In this document: piece after piece, positions 16,518-26,031 of the stretch
Position numbering within the stretch: position 1 is the first letter of the stretch
Layout of the letters: each line of letters opens with the position of its first letter
Source of the DNA: Candidatus Helarchaeota archaeon
GTDB lineage: Archaea; Asgardarchaeota; Lokiarchaeia; Helarchaeales; HEL-GB-A
Assembly: GCA_016840125.1 (NCBI GenBank)
Contig: JAEOSY010000170.1
Location: 1-57,553 of the forward strand
DNA length: 57,553 nucleotides
Direction: 5' to 3'
Notes under the pieces: generated by a model
The model's database searches: none
Told to the model about the DNA's origin: nothing
What the model saw: only the letters and a program-made list of their open reading frames with translations
Program-made: the position numbers and the translations under genes

Positions 16518-18401
16518 ATAACGGATTTAAATCTCCCCAACTTACTCCTAAGTTCCGAACCGAAAACCTTTCTCATTGGCGCAGGTTGCTCCTCTGACCC
16601 TCCCTCCTGTCTCCCCCTCGGGCGTCAGATGATGACGGAAATCATCAACTATATCTGCCCCGAAAATGAAGTTACGAAGATACTACAACTTAGAGAAATG
16701 CGATTTGAGACTCTAATTGAAATCGTTCGGGATCGCTTCGATCCTGATTTGAAAACTATTGATTACTACGAACAATGCCACCAACCCAATACGCAGCACT
16801 TCTTTCTAGCGGAAATGATCAAGCGAGGGCACTTCGTCATGACTACCAACTTCGATCATCTCATCGAACAGGTCCTCCTTCAATCAAACGTCTCCAAAGA
16901 TCACATTGTTCCCGTCATAACCAAGGAGGATTTTGAACAATATCAGGATCCCACCCAACTGTTCCAAGAGGAAAAATTAGCGGTTTTTAAGATCCACGGT
17001 TCCCCGAGCAACGTCATCACTGGTGAAGCAACCAAGGACTCGCTCATCGCTACCATCCAAGCCTTTGGCCGGAACAAAGAGGGATTGAATATCTTTCAAC
17101 TCGAGTCGTTTAAACTCCCCCTCTTCAAGAATATTACTAATGGACGGAGTTTACTTGTCATGGGATACTCGGGCTCCGACGATTTTGATATCCTTCCAAC
17201 CCTGAAAACCTTGAAGAACCTTTCCAAGTTAATCTGGGTTGATCACGTAAGCACGGCATCTGGAACACTTAAATCTCACGAAGTTGTAGGTGATATCCCG
17301 TCGGGAACGAGTGAGCTGGATCGAGTTGATCAGATTCTAAGTGAATTCAAACACCTTCACCCTCATATTAAGGTTTACCGCGTTACTACAAATATTTCCC
17401 AGTTACTCAGAGATCTCCTCCCTCACAATACCCTACCCGACTCCCCTGCTTTCTCTCTCACTCCCCTCGAGTGGTTCACTTCTCATTTTGGAGGTTACGA
17501 TGGAATAGATGAATACAATATTGTTTACCAAATATATTATGAAAATGGGAAATTGAATGACGCGCTACGATGCGCAAAGAAACACCTCCACCTCCTGGAA
17601 CGCAAGAACGATAAAAAACGCATTTGCTTTGCTTTACAGAATGTTGGGGCGATTTACCATGCGCAAAACAATTTTAAAATGGCGTTACGGTATTACAAAT
17701 TAGCGATCAAGTTCGCGAATGACACTCACCAACTTAAATACAAAGGCGTAATTCTGAACAATATCGGGGATGCCTATTTAAAGCGAAAAAATTATCCCGA
17801 AGCTCTGAAATGGCTCGAAAAAGCTCTGCTACTTGCAAACCAAGTGGCTGAACTCAAATCCCACACTTATGTTTTTCTGAATAATATCGGACGCGCTCAT
17901 ACTGAAATGGGAAATTTAGATTTAGCCTTGAAGTATTTACAAGAGGCAATAGACCTTGGCGATATTTATGGGAGCTTATCCGAAAAAGCGAAGCATTATA
18001 ACAACCTCGGCATCGCTCAAGAGAAGAAAGGCGAGCTGAACATTGCCCTCGAAAAATTTACTTTTGCTTACCAAATTGCAATCCAGTTAGGAGAGGCCAT
18101 GAACCAAATTCACTATCTCGGGAACATGGCTCGAATCTATCAAAAACAAAAGAAATACGTTGAAGCCCTCGACCATCATCAACAGGCACTGGAGATAAGT
18201 ACGGATCTTGGAGATTATGAAGGAATCGCGCTCCGTCTCAATAAAATGGCGAACGTCTACGTAGAGCAAAAAAATTACCCTGCCGCTCTCTCTAAGTCTG
18301 AAGAAATCTTTGTCATCTTGAAACTTCATCGCTTAACCAATCCTCACCTTGAGGAAGTAACTCAGGAATATATCAGACGATTAAAAATAAAATTAGGTTG
18401 A
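16518..18401 (+). CDS. SIR2-family NADase domain with TPR repeats; apparent ATA start
   Basis: The first ATG (16629) would cut off the nucleotide-binding loop. The frame continues upstream in phase and encodes FLIGAGCSSDPPSCLPLGRQ, the classic first SIR2 motif. There is no ATG, GTG or TTG before the in-frame TAA at 16515; ATA at 16518 lies five bases after GGTGA. From there the protein has 627 residues. TTNFD (N about 111), KIHGS (catalytic His about 160) and GYSGSD complete a SIR2_2-type domain. Residues about 320-620 are TPR repeats (ALRYYKLAIKFANDTHQLKY and similar, at least seven). SIR2 proteins of this kind deplete NAD in anti-phage defence, with the repeats sensing the trigger. SIR2-TPR call is strong; the start codon is inferred. 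Confidence 0.8.
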   Translation: MTDLNLPNLLLSSEPKTFLIGAGCSSDPPSCLPLGRQMMTEIINYICPENEVTKILQLREMRFETLIEIVRDRFDPDLKTIDYYEQCHQPNTQHFFLAEMIKRGHFVMTTNFDHLIEQVLLQSNVSKDHIVPVITKEDFEQYQDPTQLFQEEKLAVFKIHGSPSNVITGEATKDSLIATIQAFGRNKEGLNIFQLESFKLPLFKNITNGRSLLVMGYSGSDDFDILPTLKTLKNLSKLIWVDHVSTASGTLKSHEVVGDIPSGTSELDRVDQILSEFKHLHPHIKVYRVTTNISQLLRDLLPHNTLPDSPAFSLTPLEWFTSHFGGYDGIDEYNIVYQIYYENGKLNDALRCAKKHLHLLERKNDKKRICFALQNVGAIYHAQNNFKMALRYYKLAIKFANDTHQLKYKGVILNNIGDAYLKRKNYPEALKWLEKALLLANQVAELKSHTYVFLNNIGRAHTEMGNLDLALKYLQEAIDLGDIYGSLSEKAKHYNNLGIAQEKKGELNIALEKFTFAYQIAIQLGEAMNQIHYLGNMARIYQKQKKYVEALDHHQQALEISTDLGDYEGIALRLNKMANVYVEQKNYPAALSKSEEIFVILKLHRLTNPHLEEVTQEYIRRLKIKLG

Positions 18402-18693
18402 AGTAAAAATTAATTATTTTCCCAAAACTCTATCAAAATGGGTTCAAAAATTAAAAAAGTGGATTATTTCTTCGATCGCACTCGGATAATGTAAAGATCA
18501 TGCACTGGACTGTTTTCCTTTCGAGAAATCAGTTAATGATCGATAAAAAACTTGAAAAAAAGTTACTATTATTGGAAAAAAAGAAACGAATTAACGTTAA
18601 AACTTTGATAGAAGAACTAGAGGAAATAGAGAAACAAACCGAATCGGAAGAAGATAATCTTAAAAAAAGGAAGGGAAAAAAGAAAAAAAAGTG
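18402..18693. other. Spacer between SIR2 and the iron-sulfur protein gene
   Basis: The only frame here (18500-18697) is a Lys/Glu repeat-like product that runs into the terminator A-run of the opposite gene and is not believed. The A-rich tract 18660-18692 reads as T-runs on the minus strand, directly after the stop of the HdrD-like gene, and probably terminates it. Confidence 0.4.
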
Positions 18694-20223
18694 TTAGTCG
18701 ATCAATTCGTTCAAGACTTCTAGCAGGTCTAAAACCTTCCCTTTGAACTTGCCGCCACAAGACGCGCCCTCTGGTTCTCCATCCTGTGAAGCCGCGGCTG
18801 TCCTCGACATATTCAACTCGCAGAAGGGGCACATGGTCATCATTATATCTGCGCCTGTCGCCGCACCTTCCTCCAAGCGTTCATTTGCCGCATTCCAGGC
18901 GAACTCTGGGTATCCCGCCATGACACCGCCACCGGCTCCGCAGCACAGGGAATTCTCACCGATTCGATACATTTCCTTCAGTTCTAACCCAGGAATTGCC
19001 CGCATAATGGCACGTGGGAGTTCAAACCAGCGCTGTCTTTCAAACTGATTAGGGACGTATATTTTCCACATATTATTGTCGCCTTCGCCCGTCGTCTTCT
19101 CAATTGCATCATCCTTCATCTTATGTACGTAATGGCGCCCGGTATGGCACGGATCGTGCCATGTCACGCTTCCTTTGGTCCATTTTCTCGAAATTTGAAT
19201 TTTATTTTGATGCAATTCATCTGGAAATGGTTTTCCGCGTTTCTCAGAGTATTCAGGGCAGAATGGATTCCCACAAAACTTGGATCCTAGGTCGTTGTAT
19301 TTCCCACAACTTGGGCAATGCACGGTTAGATAATCCGCGAGGAATTCGATTACATGCATGGATTTAAACTTCTTCTCGATATCGCCGAATTTTGGGTAGT
19401 CAATGGAAAAAGTACGCACACAGCCAGCGCAGCTGAAGAGGACAGTATCAAACCGATTGTAAGTTTCCAGATTGAGGTTGGAAACCTTCTTAGCGACTTC
19501 CCACTGACCAGTTCGGAAGATGACAGAGCCGCAGCAGACTTCGTCGGTCAGGATGGTGTATTCGGGGATAATGCCTTTCTTCACCAGTTTGCTCAGCAAT
19601 TCGACGGTAGCTTTCGCCATATCATTCATTCGGTAGGCCGCGGTGCAGCCCACGTAGTACGCAATTTTCGCGTTGGGATTATCTATAACGGATTTATCCG
19701 GGACCCAATCGGTGCGATGGGTATGGTCTTCATTGTAGGGGTTATTTTTAGTATCGATGAGTTTGCGCATCCCTGCATGTTTTGGGTGCATTTCAGCGCC
19801 GGATTCATAGAGACAGGCCCTAAGTGCTTCGTTAATATCAACTGTGGGGAGATTGTTCTCGCATTGCATGGAGCAGTTCCCACAGGTCGGGCAGCGGAAG
19901 AGGATGTCGTACATCTGTTGGCGCGTCTTCTCATCAGTAAGGTCGAGGTCGCCTTCGAGAACGGCTCTACCCATCCACATCCGGCCGGCATTCCAGAATC
20001 CTTCCCAACCGTAGAAGTGCCCCGCAGGGCAGCCATCCAGCATTCCGTCGTAGAGCACGCCCTTGTGTTCGCCGAGTCCCTCTCGATCTGGCTCGCCGCT
20101 ATACGAGAAGCGACAGGCCCGGCAATGGATACACCGATAAAGTTCATCTTTCAGTTCTAGTAATTTTTTCATGCCGCCTACTTCATCTTTCTTATCTTTT
20201 GCATTAGCATTTGTTTCGGTCAT
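18694..20223 (-). CDS. HdrD/GlpC-like iron-sulfur oxidoreductase subunit
   Basis: A 509-residue protein. The N-terminal part binds two [4Fe-4S] clusters: CIHCRAC at residues 31-37 with a later CP, and CPTCGNCSMQC at about 110-120. Two cysteine-rich CCG-type domains follow, YYVGC...EVCCGS...SCAGC and HDPCH...SLCCGAGGG...MCPFC, which in heterodisulfide reductase bind the catalytic cluster. Between them lies an inserted zinc-ribbon-like piece (CPSCGK and FCGNPFC). The C-terminus is GKFKGKVLDLLEVLNELID, the sequence found as relics at 1-88, 1569-1660 and 3600-3662. The ribosome site CAGGAGGC overlaps the end of the FAD subunit gene upstream, so both are cotranscribed. It would pass electrons from the FAD partner to an acceptor. 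Confidence 0.85.
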   Translation of the reverse strand: MTETNANAKDKKDEVGGMKKLLELKDELYRCIHCRACRFSYSGEPDREGLGEHKGVLYDGMLDGCPAGHFYGWEGFWNAGRMWMGRAVLEGDLDLTDEKTRQQMYDILFRCPTCGNCSMQCENNLPTVDINEALRACLYESGAEMHPKHAGMRKLIDTKNNPYNEDHTHRTDWVPDKSVIDNPNAKIAYYVGCTAAYRMNDMAKATVELLSKLVKKGIIPEYTILTDEVCCGSVIFRTGQWEVAKKVSNLNLETYNRFDTVLFSCAGCVRTFSIDYPKFGDIEKKFKSMHVIEFLADYLTVHCPSCGKYNDLGSKFCGNPFCPEYSEKRGKPFPDELHQNKIQISRKWTKGSVTWHDPCHTGRHYVHKMKDDAIEKTTGEGDNNMWKIYVPNQFERQRWFELPRAIMRAIPGLELKEMYRIGENSLCCGAGGGVMAGYPEFAWNAANERLEEGAATGADIMMTMCPFCELNMSRTAAASQDGEPEGASCGGKFKGKVLDLLEVLNELID

Positions 20224-21825
20224 TCATTTAGCCTCCTGTTTCCTAAATCCGAGGATGTATTGCGGAATTTCCAGCGGGTCATCAACGCCTTTAATCCAAG
20301 CCAACCGTCCGGGATGCATGATCATATTGGGATCGAGCACTTCTTTCATTTTTCGTAGGAGTTTATAGGCAATTGGGGCTTTAGCATATGATAGAGGGGC
20401 ATGGATGGTGGGATTCGGGCGATAATTCACCCAACCTTTTTTCAAGAAAATCTTAGTGCAATCAGTTTCACAGGCTTCTAACCGTTCAAAATCCTCTACT
20501 TTACGAGTATCAAAGCAGAAAATGGGCATGATGATGCATTCGCGGCAATGATCGATGCTTGCAAGCCACATCACGGGTGGAAATTTATATTCCTCCATTT
20601 TATTACAGTAGATCTCCACACACTCGGCAGCATCAGCCCATGGGGTATACCAAGTGATGAATAAGAATCCTTGTTCCCATTGGCCGTAAGGGATAGCAAT
20701 CTTATTTGGTTTCTTTAAACGGGAAGCGATTTGAATGGGATGTAATTGTTGTTCGGTAACTTTCCCTTTGGCACCTGAGGCAAAATCTTCGAGGATGATC
20801 TTTCGTAATTGTGTTGTGACAAAATCAAGTTCCTCTTGTGAATGAGCCCAGCACTCGAAATTTGTGAAATATTCGGGAATCCCTAACTTAGCCCAATAGT
20901 CATAGGTTTTTGGAATCTTATCTTTCTGCCAACGCGTAGGGACTAACCACCAGTTGCCCGCCTGAACCATCACCAGATGATCTGAGACTCCGCATTCGTA
21001 TTTCGATGCCATTAGAGTTGCATCGCACAGATCAGTCCAATTTTGAAAGCCGAATGCGACTACCGTTTTGTAGTGACAATGTGGCACAATCTTTAACGCT
21101 GCCCGTGTGACGACGCCCATGGCTCCTTGCGATCCGAAGAAAAGACTATGCAAATCTGGTCCCAATCCGTATTTATAGTAGGGCATTGCATGGCCATCTT
21201 GCTTTTCCCCTTGATATTTTTCATCAACACCACCGAGACCCCATGAACCGGTTCGTAGAATTTCACCAGTAGGGAGAGCAATTTCCATGCCCATGACTAA
21301 ATCGGCTTGGGGTCCGAAACGACTTGTGACGAGGGAAAAACCTCGCTCAATGGCATCGCCCATAATTGTAGCCGCTGGGGGGGCACCATCCGCAATTGGG
21401 GGGGCCCAATCAGGGTAGTATTTCTTAAAATATGCCCATACTTCACCCGCTCGGACTCCTGGTTCGACGATAACATACCGCGCATCGGTGTTAACCTCAA
21501 TAATCTTATTCATGCGAGCGCATTCAAGAAGGACCCCTCCGTTCTCTAAAAGTGGCAGGGCAAACCCTCCACTAAGACCACCCGCCATTGGAGTGACAGG
21601 GATTTTATTCTCATTGCAAATCTTCAGAATCTCAACAACCTCTTTGGCATTGGCAGGACGAACCACGCAATCTGGCGGTCCCGCCCGAATTCCCATGATA
21701 CCACGGGACATATAGCTGTACATCATGGGTTGGTTATCCGCCATGATATACTCGTTGCCAACCACAGCTTTCAACTTCTCAACTATTTTCTCATCAACTT
21801 TATTGTAATCTGGAACTTTACTCAT
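20224..21825 (-). CDS. FAD-linked oxidase of the VAO/PCMH (GlcD-like) type
   Basis: A 533-residue protein. The FAD-binding half has the PxPMAGG-like loop (VTPMAGGLSGGFALP, about residue 95), YVIVEPGVRAGEVW and MGDAIERGFS, all typical of the vanillyl-alcohol oxidase/4-cresol dehydrogenase and D-lactate/glycolate oxidase superfamily; LGPDLHSLFFGSQGAMGVVT is the second flavin-contact segment. The ribosome site GGTGAAAAG precedes the ATG. Its stop overlaps the ribosome site of the HdrD-like gene, so they form a two-subunit dehydrogenase: this subunit would oxidise a 2-hydroxy acid or related substrate and pass electrons to the iron-sulfur subunit. The substrate cannot be read from the sequence. 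Confidence 0.85.
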   Translation of the reverse strand: MSKVPDYNKVDEKIVEKLKAVVGNEYIMADNQPMMYSYMSRGIMGIRAGPPDCVVRPANAKEVVEILKICNENKIPVTPMAGGLSGGFALPLLENGGVLLECARMNKIIEVNTDARYVIVEPGVRAGEVWAYFKKYYPDWAPPIADGAPPAATIMGDAIERGFSLVTSRFGPQADLVMGMEIALPTGEILRTGSWGLGGVDEKYQGEKQDGHAMPYYKYGLGPDLHSLFFGSQGAMGVVTRAALKIVPHCHYKTVVAFGFQNWTDLCDATLMASKYECGVSDHLVMVQAGNWWLVPTRWQKDKIPKTYDYWAKLGIPEYFTNFECWAHSQEELDFVTTQLRKIILEDFASGAKGKVTEQQLHPIQIASRLKKPNKIAIPYGQWEQGFLFITWYTPWADAAECVEIYCNKMEEYKFPPVMWLASIDHCRECIIMPIFCFDTRKVEDFERLEACETDCTKIFLKKGWVNYRPNPTIHAPLSYAKAPIAYKLLRKMKEVLDPNMIMHPGRLAWIKGVDDPLEIPQYILGFRKQEAK

Positions 21826-21947
21826 TTCTTTTCACCGTTTATAGGTTACAATTTCTAAGTAACGACATAAAGAAGAGACATAAAAGTTTTTTCGGAAAAA
21901 ACAAAATAAGGCACGGTGCGTATTCATTTAACGAGGCATGATGTTCC

Positions 21948-22274
21948 ATGAGTCTGAAGGAAATTCCTGATAAGATTTTCGTATCGCTTGGGCGGCGGGG
22001 GTTCGATCCCGTGAATCCGAAGCAGTGTTCGAAGTGTGGCAATCCTACTCACTTGCAATTGTTAGAGAAAATGGAACACGCGGATGTGATGCATGAAGAA
22101 GGGCGAAAACAAACTATTGACTATAAAATTCAATGTTTGCATTGTGGGCATATCTTCTTTGTTCGGTTACAACATGTGTTCCAAAAGGTAGAGGATGGGG
22201 AGAAGCGGGTGACAACGCTGGTAAATATTTTGGACGAAAATAAGAATGATCTTGGATGGTTAGGGAATTTTTGA
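21948..22274 (+). CDS. Small zinc-ribbon protein
   Basis: A 108-residue protein with two zinc knuckles, CSKCGN near residue 27 and CLHCGH near residue 65, spaced as a zinc ribbon with an inserted helix. The rest is helical and polar. It is divergent from the FAD oxidase gene and converges on the membrane-longin gene at 22278, with three bases between the stops. No family recognised; a nucleic-acid-binding or assembly role is possible. Confidence 0.55.
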   Translation: MSLKEIPDKIFVSLGRRGFDPVNPKQCSKCGNPTHLQLLEKMEHADVMHEEGRKQTIDYKIQCLHCGHIFFVRLQHVFQKVEDGEKRVTTLVNILDENKNDLGWLGNF

Positions 22275-22277
22275 AAC

Positions 22278-23414
22278 CTATCTAAAAATTTGAGTCATCC
22301 AACCAGCAATCTCGTTTGAATCGAAGATAGTCATGTCACCCGACCAATCCTGCAAATCCGCTTGATACCGACTCTCAAATTTCTTGATTAATTGTTGTAA
22401 TTTTTGATGGACGAGTAGTATTTCTTCGGAGACGAAAGATATTCCGAATATGTGTTTGCCATACTCAAAAAGCAAGATTGTATTCCCTACCTTAACAGAT
22501 TTAATACCCCCTTTCACTTTAAAGGTCTCCTTTAATCCACTTGATATAGCGTAAAAGAACCCGCCCATTAATAGCCTATCTGGAGTTGGAGACTCTGGTT
22601 TTGCAAAAATTTGTTTAAATAATATAATCCCGCCATTATTCCATAACAGATAGATTGATTTAGTTGCGAAGTATGCACTTATTTCTTCAACAAAATTGGG
22701 ATATTTCACAATCATTATAAACCCAATCACCGCAATACCTGCAATTAATGAAAACTCAATTACAATTATCAGGATCTGATCAAAAGCCATATACCCGACG
22801 AGATTGAGATTTCTTTCCTGAAATTGTGCTACGAGGATAATACCAAGAAGGATTATTTCATCTGCCATTCTTTTATTAGGCAAGACTCGTAATAATGTTC
22901 TAATTCTATAAAGAATAAAAGTAAAGAACGGTACATATAAGATTAACGTTGCTACATATAAATAAGGGTGGAGTTGATAGTTATAAAAGCCTTGCAAGAA
23001 TCCAGAATCTATTTTATCCGTCTCCACATATGTATAATAGTTTAAAATAGAGAGGACAATCGTTACTACGATATAGAAATATCTAATTGTGGTTTCCCTC
23101 TTGATTTTTAGCCCGCTTTGCCTATTTAATATCATGATTATGCGAGCCGCAGCGGAAACCCCTACTAACAGCAGAAAGAATTTAAGAATAAAGCAAATCA
23201 GGTCAAGCTCTGGCCAGACCCCACCAAGATATATGAAAGACATCGTTCGACTACAATCGTATATTATTCCAGATCCTAGAGATACAAAAGCCACAAACAA
23301 CAATTGATTGATCTGTGTCCGCTGTATGAGAGGGCGAATTGCATATTTGGCGATCTGCCATCCCCCGAAAATAAGCATTGTTAAAATCAATATTATTATC
23401 AAAATATCTAACAT
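22278..23414 (-). CDS. Polytopic membrane protein with C-terminal longin/roadblock-like domain
   Basis: The start is set at the ATG 23414, nine bases after AAAAGTGA, since the upstream extension only repeats the end of the preceding gene. The protein has 378 residues: about seven or eight membrane helices (residues 1-245), with the conserved loop MILNRQSG shared with the next gene, and then a soluble C-terminal domain (about 255-378) beginning IYLLWNNGGIILFKQIF, RLLMGGFFYAISSGLKE and ending FESRYQADLQDWSGDMTIF. This tail matches those at 1822, 23419, 28582 and 45910. A membrane sensor whose cytoplasmic part binds a small GTPase or ligand is a reasonable idea, but no ligand is known. Confidence 0.7.
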   Translation of the reverse strand: MLDILIIILILTMLIFGGWQIAKYAIRPLIQRTQINQLLFVAFVSLGSGIIYDCSRTMSFIYLGGVWPELDLICFILKFFLLLVGVSAAARIIMILNRQSGLKIKRETTIRYFYIVVTIVLSILNYYTYVETDKIDSGFLQGFYNYQLHPYLYVATLILYVPFFTFILYRIRTLLRVLPNKRMADEIILLGIILVAQFQERNLNLVGYMAFDQILIIVIEFSLIAGIAVIGFIMIVKYPNFVEEISAYFATKSIYLLWNNGGIILFKQIFAKPESPTPDRLLMGGFFYAISSGLKETFKVKGGIKSVKVGNTILLFEYGKHIFGISFVSEEILLVHQKLQQLIKKFESRYQADLQDWSGDMTIFDSNEIAGWMTQIFR

Positions 23415-23418
23415 TGTA

Positions 23419-24582
23419 TCACTTTTGAGCTGGTCTAAAAATTTCATAAATCCAATTCATGACGATATCCGTATGAAATTCTGAGAGGTCACCTTTCCAC
23501 TGTCTTAGTTTAGTTTCATAATGCTTCTCAAAATTTTGGAGAAATAATAATAAATTAAGTTGTGTTGTAGGTAGATCTTCCGTAGCAAACACCAGCCCCA
23601 CGACAAACCTACCTTGCTTGAATATTAAATAGTTATTTTCTATTTGAATTAATTCGAGATCCCCGCTGAGTTTTAATGTTATCTCTAATCCCCGAGAAAT
23701 TGCATAGAGAAAGCCTCCGAGCAGCAGGTTCTCAGGCTCTGTGAAATCTTTTTTCCCCGCTTCATGAAAGTCATATCCAAAGAGGAGTTGTCCCCCTTTC
23801 TTTTTAATAACATAGATTGATTTGACACAGAAATAGGTGCTTATCAGTTCCAACAAATTGGGATATTTCAAAAAGATTACTAACGCTATAATAGCACTGA
23901 AGGTAATAAGCGAGAACTCAACAAGGAGCCCATTAAACGAATGAGGGAGGACAAAATGCCCCATATTGTAATATCGTTCTAGGATTAGGGTAATGAAAAT
24001 AAAACCCAACAACATTAGTTGATTTTTGATTGTTCTGTTTCTTATTTCTTTGAGAATTATCCGCAATCTTATACTAAGTAAAATCATGAAGGGGATAGAA
24101 AGGGCTATTATGGAATAAAATAAAATTTCATTGATTCTGAACGTGTAAAACGTATAGCCAGCGATAGATTCCGGAAAGCCAGCAATAGATTCGGGGTTCA
24201 TTGTGAATACGTTGACCGCCGAAATTACTCCTATAGCGCCAAGAAGAAAATATCGGAGAAATGAATTGTATTTCACTTGATGCCCACTTTGTCGATTGAG
24301 AATAAAGACCACTCGAATCATTGCCGCAATACCGATGAAAAGGAGGACAAATTTGAGAGCAAAAAAGAATCGATCTATAGTCGGGTCAAGAACGGAAAAA
24401 CTGAACACTAAAAGTCTCGTACTATCATATAGTATTCCAAAGGTGATACTTTAAAGCGCAATAATCAAATATCGAGTTATTTTTAATTCATGTTTCAAAA
24501 ATTGGATGAGGAATCTAGCAAGCAGGATTGAGAACGCTACTATTATTATGAATGATAAGACTATTAACAATGTATGGTCCAT
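23419..24582 (-). pseudogene. Paralogous membrane-longin protein interrupted by one in-frame TAA
   Basis: Read from the ATG at 24582 the frame has 388 codons, the same length as the tandem paralogue at 22278-23414, and aligns along its whole length. Codon 44 is TAA (complement of 24451-24453), between RYLIIAL and SITFGILYDSTR; the paralogue has QLLFVAFVSLGSGIIYDCSR at this place. There is no frameshift and the remaining 344 codons are intact, with MILNRQSG-like loop (FILNRQSG) and the complete longin-like tail (LLLGGFLYAISRGLE and FEKHYETKLRQWKGDLSEF). It may be a recent nonsense mutation, a sequence error, or a read-through stop. The gene stop TGA sits four bases before the next start, so both form an operon. 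Confidence 0.7.
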
Positions 24583-24704
24583 AACACTCACATATCCGTT
24601 TGCTGAACGCCAAACCACACTGAACTAGTATTTTCCCCTAAATCTGGTTTCCACCAAGATATGGTTTATGTTTAATTGGTTTTCTTATTTATAGGTTTGC
24701 AAAA

Positions 24705-25943
24705 TTATTCCTGCGTAGGTAGCATTTGAGATACTCCTAAGAGAAAAAGAAGCCCAAGTACCAAAAGAGCAAAGAACGTACTTGCAAAGTAGAGTGTCGG
24801 AAGACCAATTATAATATAAAAGGGTGATGCAAGGGAATACCCAAAAAATCTAAACCCACTTGAGATAGAAGACACCGTCCCCTTCGCTGTGGGATCCAAT
24901 TCCACGGTTATAGTATTGTAGGCGGTCCAAAAGATCGCGGCACCCGTACCTAAACACAAAAACAGAACTATAAATGTGATGAATGAATTTCCAAAAGGGA
25001 ATAACGACAGGCTAAGACCAAGGATTAAAATCCCAAGGAAGGCTGTTTTTTTCCTTCCAATTTTATTTAGATAAAGCCCCGCAACTACTGAAGCAAATAT
25101 GCCCGAAAGTCCCGCGCATCCAAGCATGACACCAGTTTCAAACACTATCATAGGGTCATTTTCTGGTAGTGAAAAAAGCAAAGCGTACCTATCGCCAATT
25201 GAAATATTAACTCCAATATAACTGAGAAAGATGAAGAAACCAATCCCACTAAAAAGTAAAATATTCCAATTTATAGTCTTCTTCATTTGAGAAAAAAAAT
25301 CTCCAATCTTTCTTTTATCTTTAGAAGCTGGAGGAAAATCTCTGTAGATGAACCAAAAAACTCCTCCTACGGCAAGAGCAACACCTGCAGCTATGTAGAA
25401 TATTAAATCCCAACTATAAATTACAAGTATTCCTGCACATAATGGACCGAAGGCAACTCCAGCTGTCGTAAAAACCCCAAAATACCCCATCACTTTTCCC
25501 CGCTGTTCTGAAGTCGACAAATCGCCTAATAACGCCACCAGAACTGGAAATAAGATCCCATATCCAATACCTTGTACTACTCGTGATAAGAGTAAAAATT
25601 CTAAGGAAGGGGAGATACCAACTAAAATGGCACCTAACCCATAAATTGCCAGCCCGATAACGCAGATATGCTGGCGCTTGAAAAGATCAGAAATTGTCCC
25701 AGAGAAGAACTGAATTATGGCGAAGGGTACCATTAAAAACGTGATAGAAAGACTAACCAGTCCTGAATCTGTAACCAATGCTGCTGCAATTGGTCCAAAA
25801 AGCGGAATAATTGCATTTCCACCGAATGGACCGATGAAAGCTCCTGCATATACTATGATAATTTTTTTTAAGTCCAAATCGACCACACTTTGTGCATGGT
25901 GGTGAATGGTTAGAGGAAAATCCAACCCACCATATATTACCAC
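24705..25943 (-). CDS. MFS transporter (drug/metabolite efflux type)
   Basis: A 412-residue protein with about 12 hydrophobic helices. The segment LLLSRVVQGIGYGILFPVLV matches the fourth/fifth-helix region of 12-14 helix multidrug exporters (RxxQGxGxA) and GTISDLFKRQ the loop between helices 2 and 3. Unlike the transporter at 1822 it has no soluble C-terminal domain. Start is uncertain: the first 25 residues (to DLDLKK) are polar. The next genes upstream on the same strand (GNAT, FGase-like) and the divergent ATP-grasp ligase suggest export of a product made by them. Substrate unknown. Confidence 0.75.
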   Translation of the reverse strand: MVIYGGLDFPLTIHHHAQSVVDLDLKKIIIVYAGAFIGPFGGNAIIPLFGPIAAALVTDSGLVSLSITFLMVPFAIIQFFSGTISDLFKRQHICVIGLAIYGLGAILVGISPSLEFLLLSRVVQGIGYGILFPVLVALLGDLSTSEQRGKVMGYFGVFTTAGVAFGPLCAGILVIYSWDLIFYIAAGVALAVGGVFWFIYRDFPPASKDKRKIGDFFSQMKKTINWNILLFSGIGFFIFLSYIGVNISIGDRYALLFSLPENDPMIVFETGVMLGCAGLSGIFASVVAGLYLNKIGRKKTAFLGILILGLSLSLFPFGNSFITFIVLFLCLGTGAAIFWTAYNTITVELDPTAKGTVSSISSGFRFFGYSLASPFYIIIGLPTLYFASTFFALLVLGLLFLLGVSQMLPTQE

Positions 25944-26031
25944 GAATATGCTTAGTTAAAAGATTTTTTTTTTTTTTTTAAGTTTTCTTGTACAGGTTTC
26001 GACAAATCCTTCCTTCTGGTACATACACACT

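Noticed and set aside
18500..18697. 65-residue Lys/Glu-rich frame
   Set aside because: Low complexity, no ribosome site, and its end consists of the A-run that terminates the opposite gene.
19354..20160. Long 268-residue frame opposite the HdrD-like gene
   Set aside because: It is the reverse shadow of the iron-sulfur protein, which has clear cysteine motifs, ribosome site and operon context.
21980..22020. tRNA-like T-arm sequence (GGTTCGATCCC) on the plus strand
   Set aside because: It lies within the coding frame of the zinc-ribbon gene and no acceptor stem, D-arm or anticodon arm can be folded around it.
25960..25980. Long T-run between GNAT and the MFS gene
   Set aside because: It is in the wrong orientation to terminate the minus-strand GNAT gene, and there is no plus-strand gene before it.
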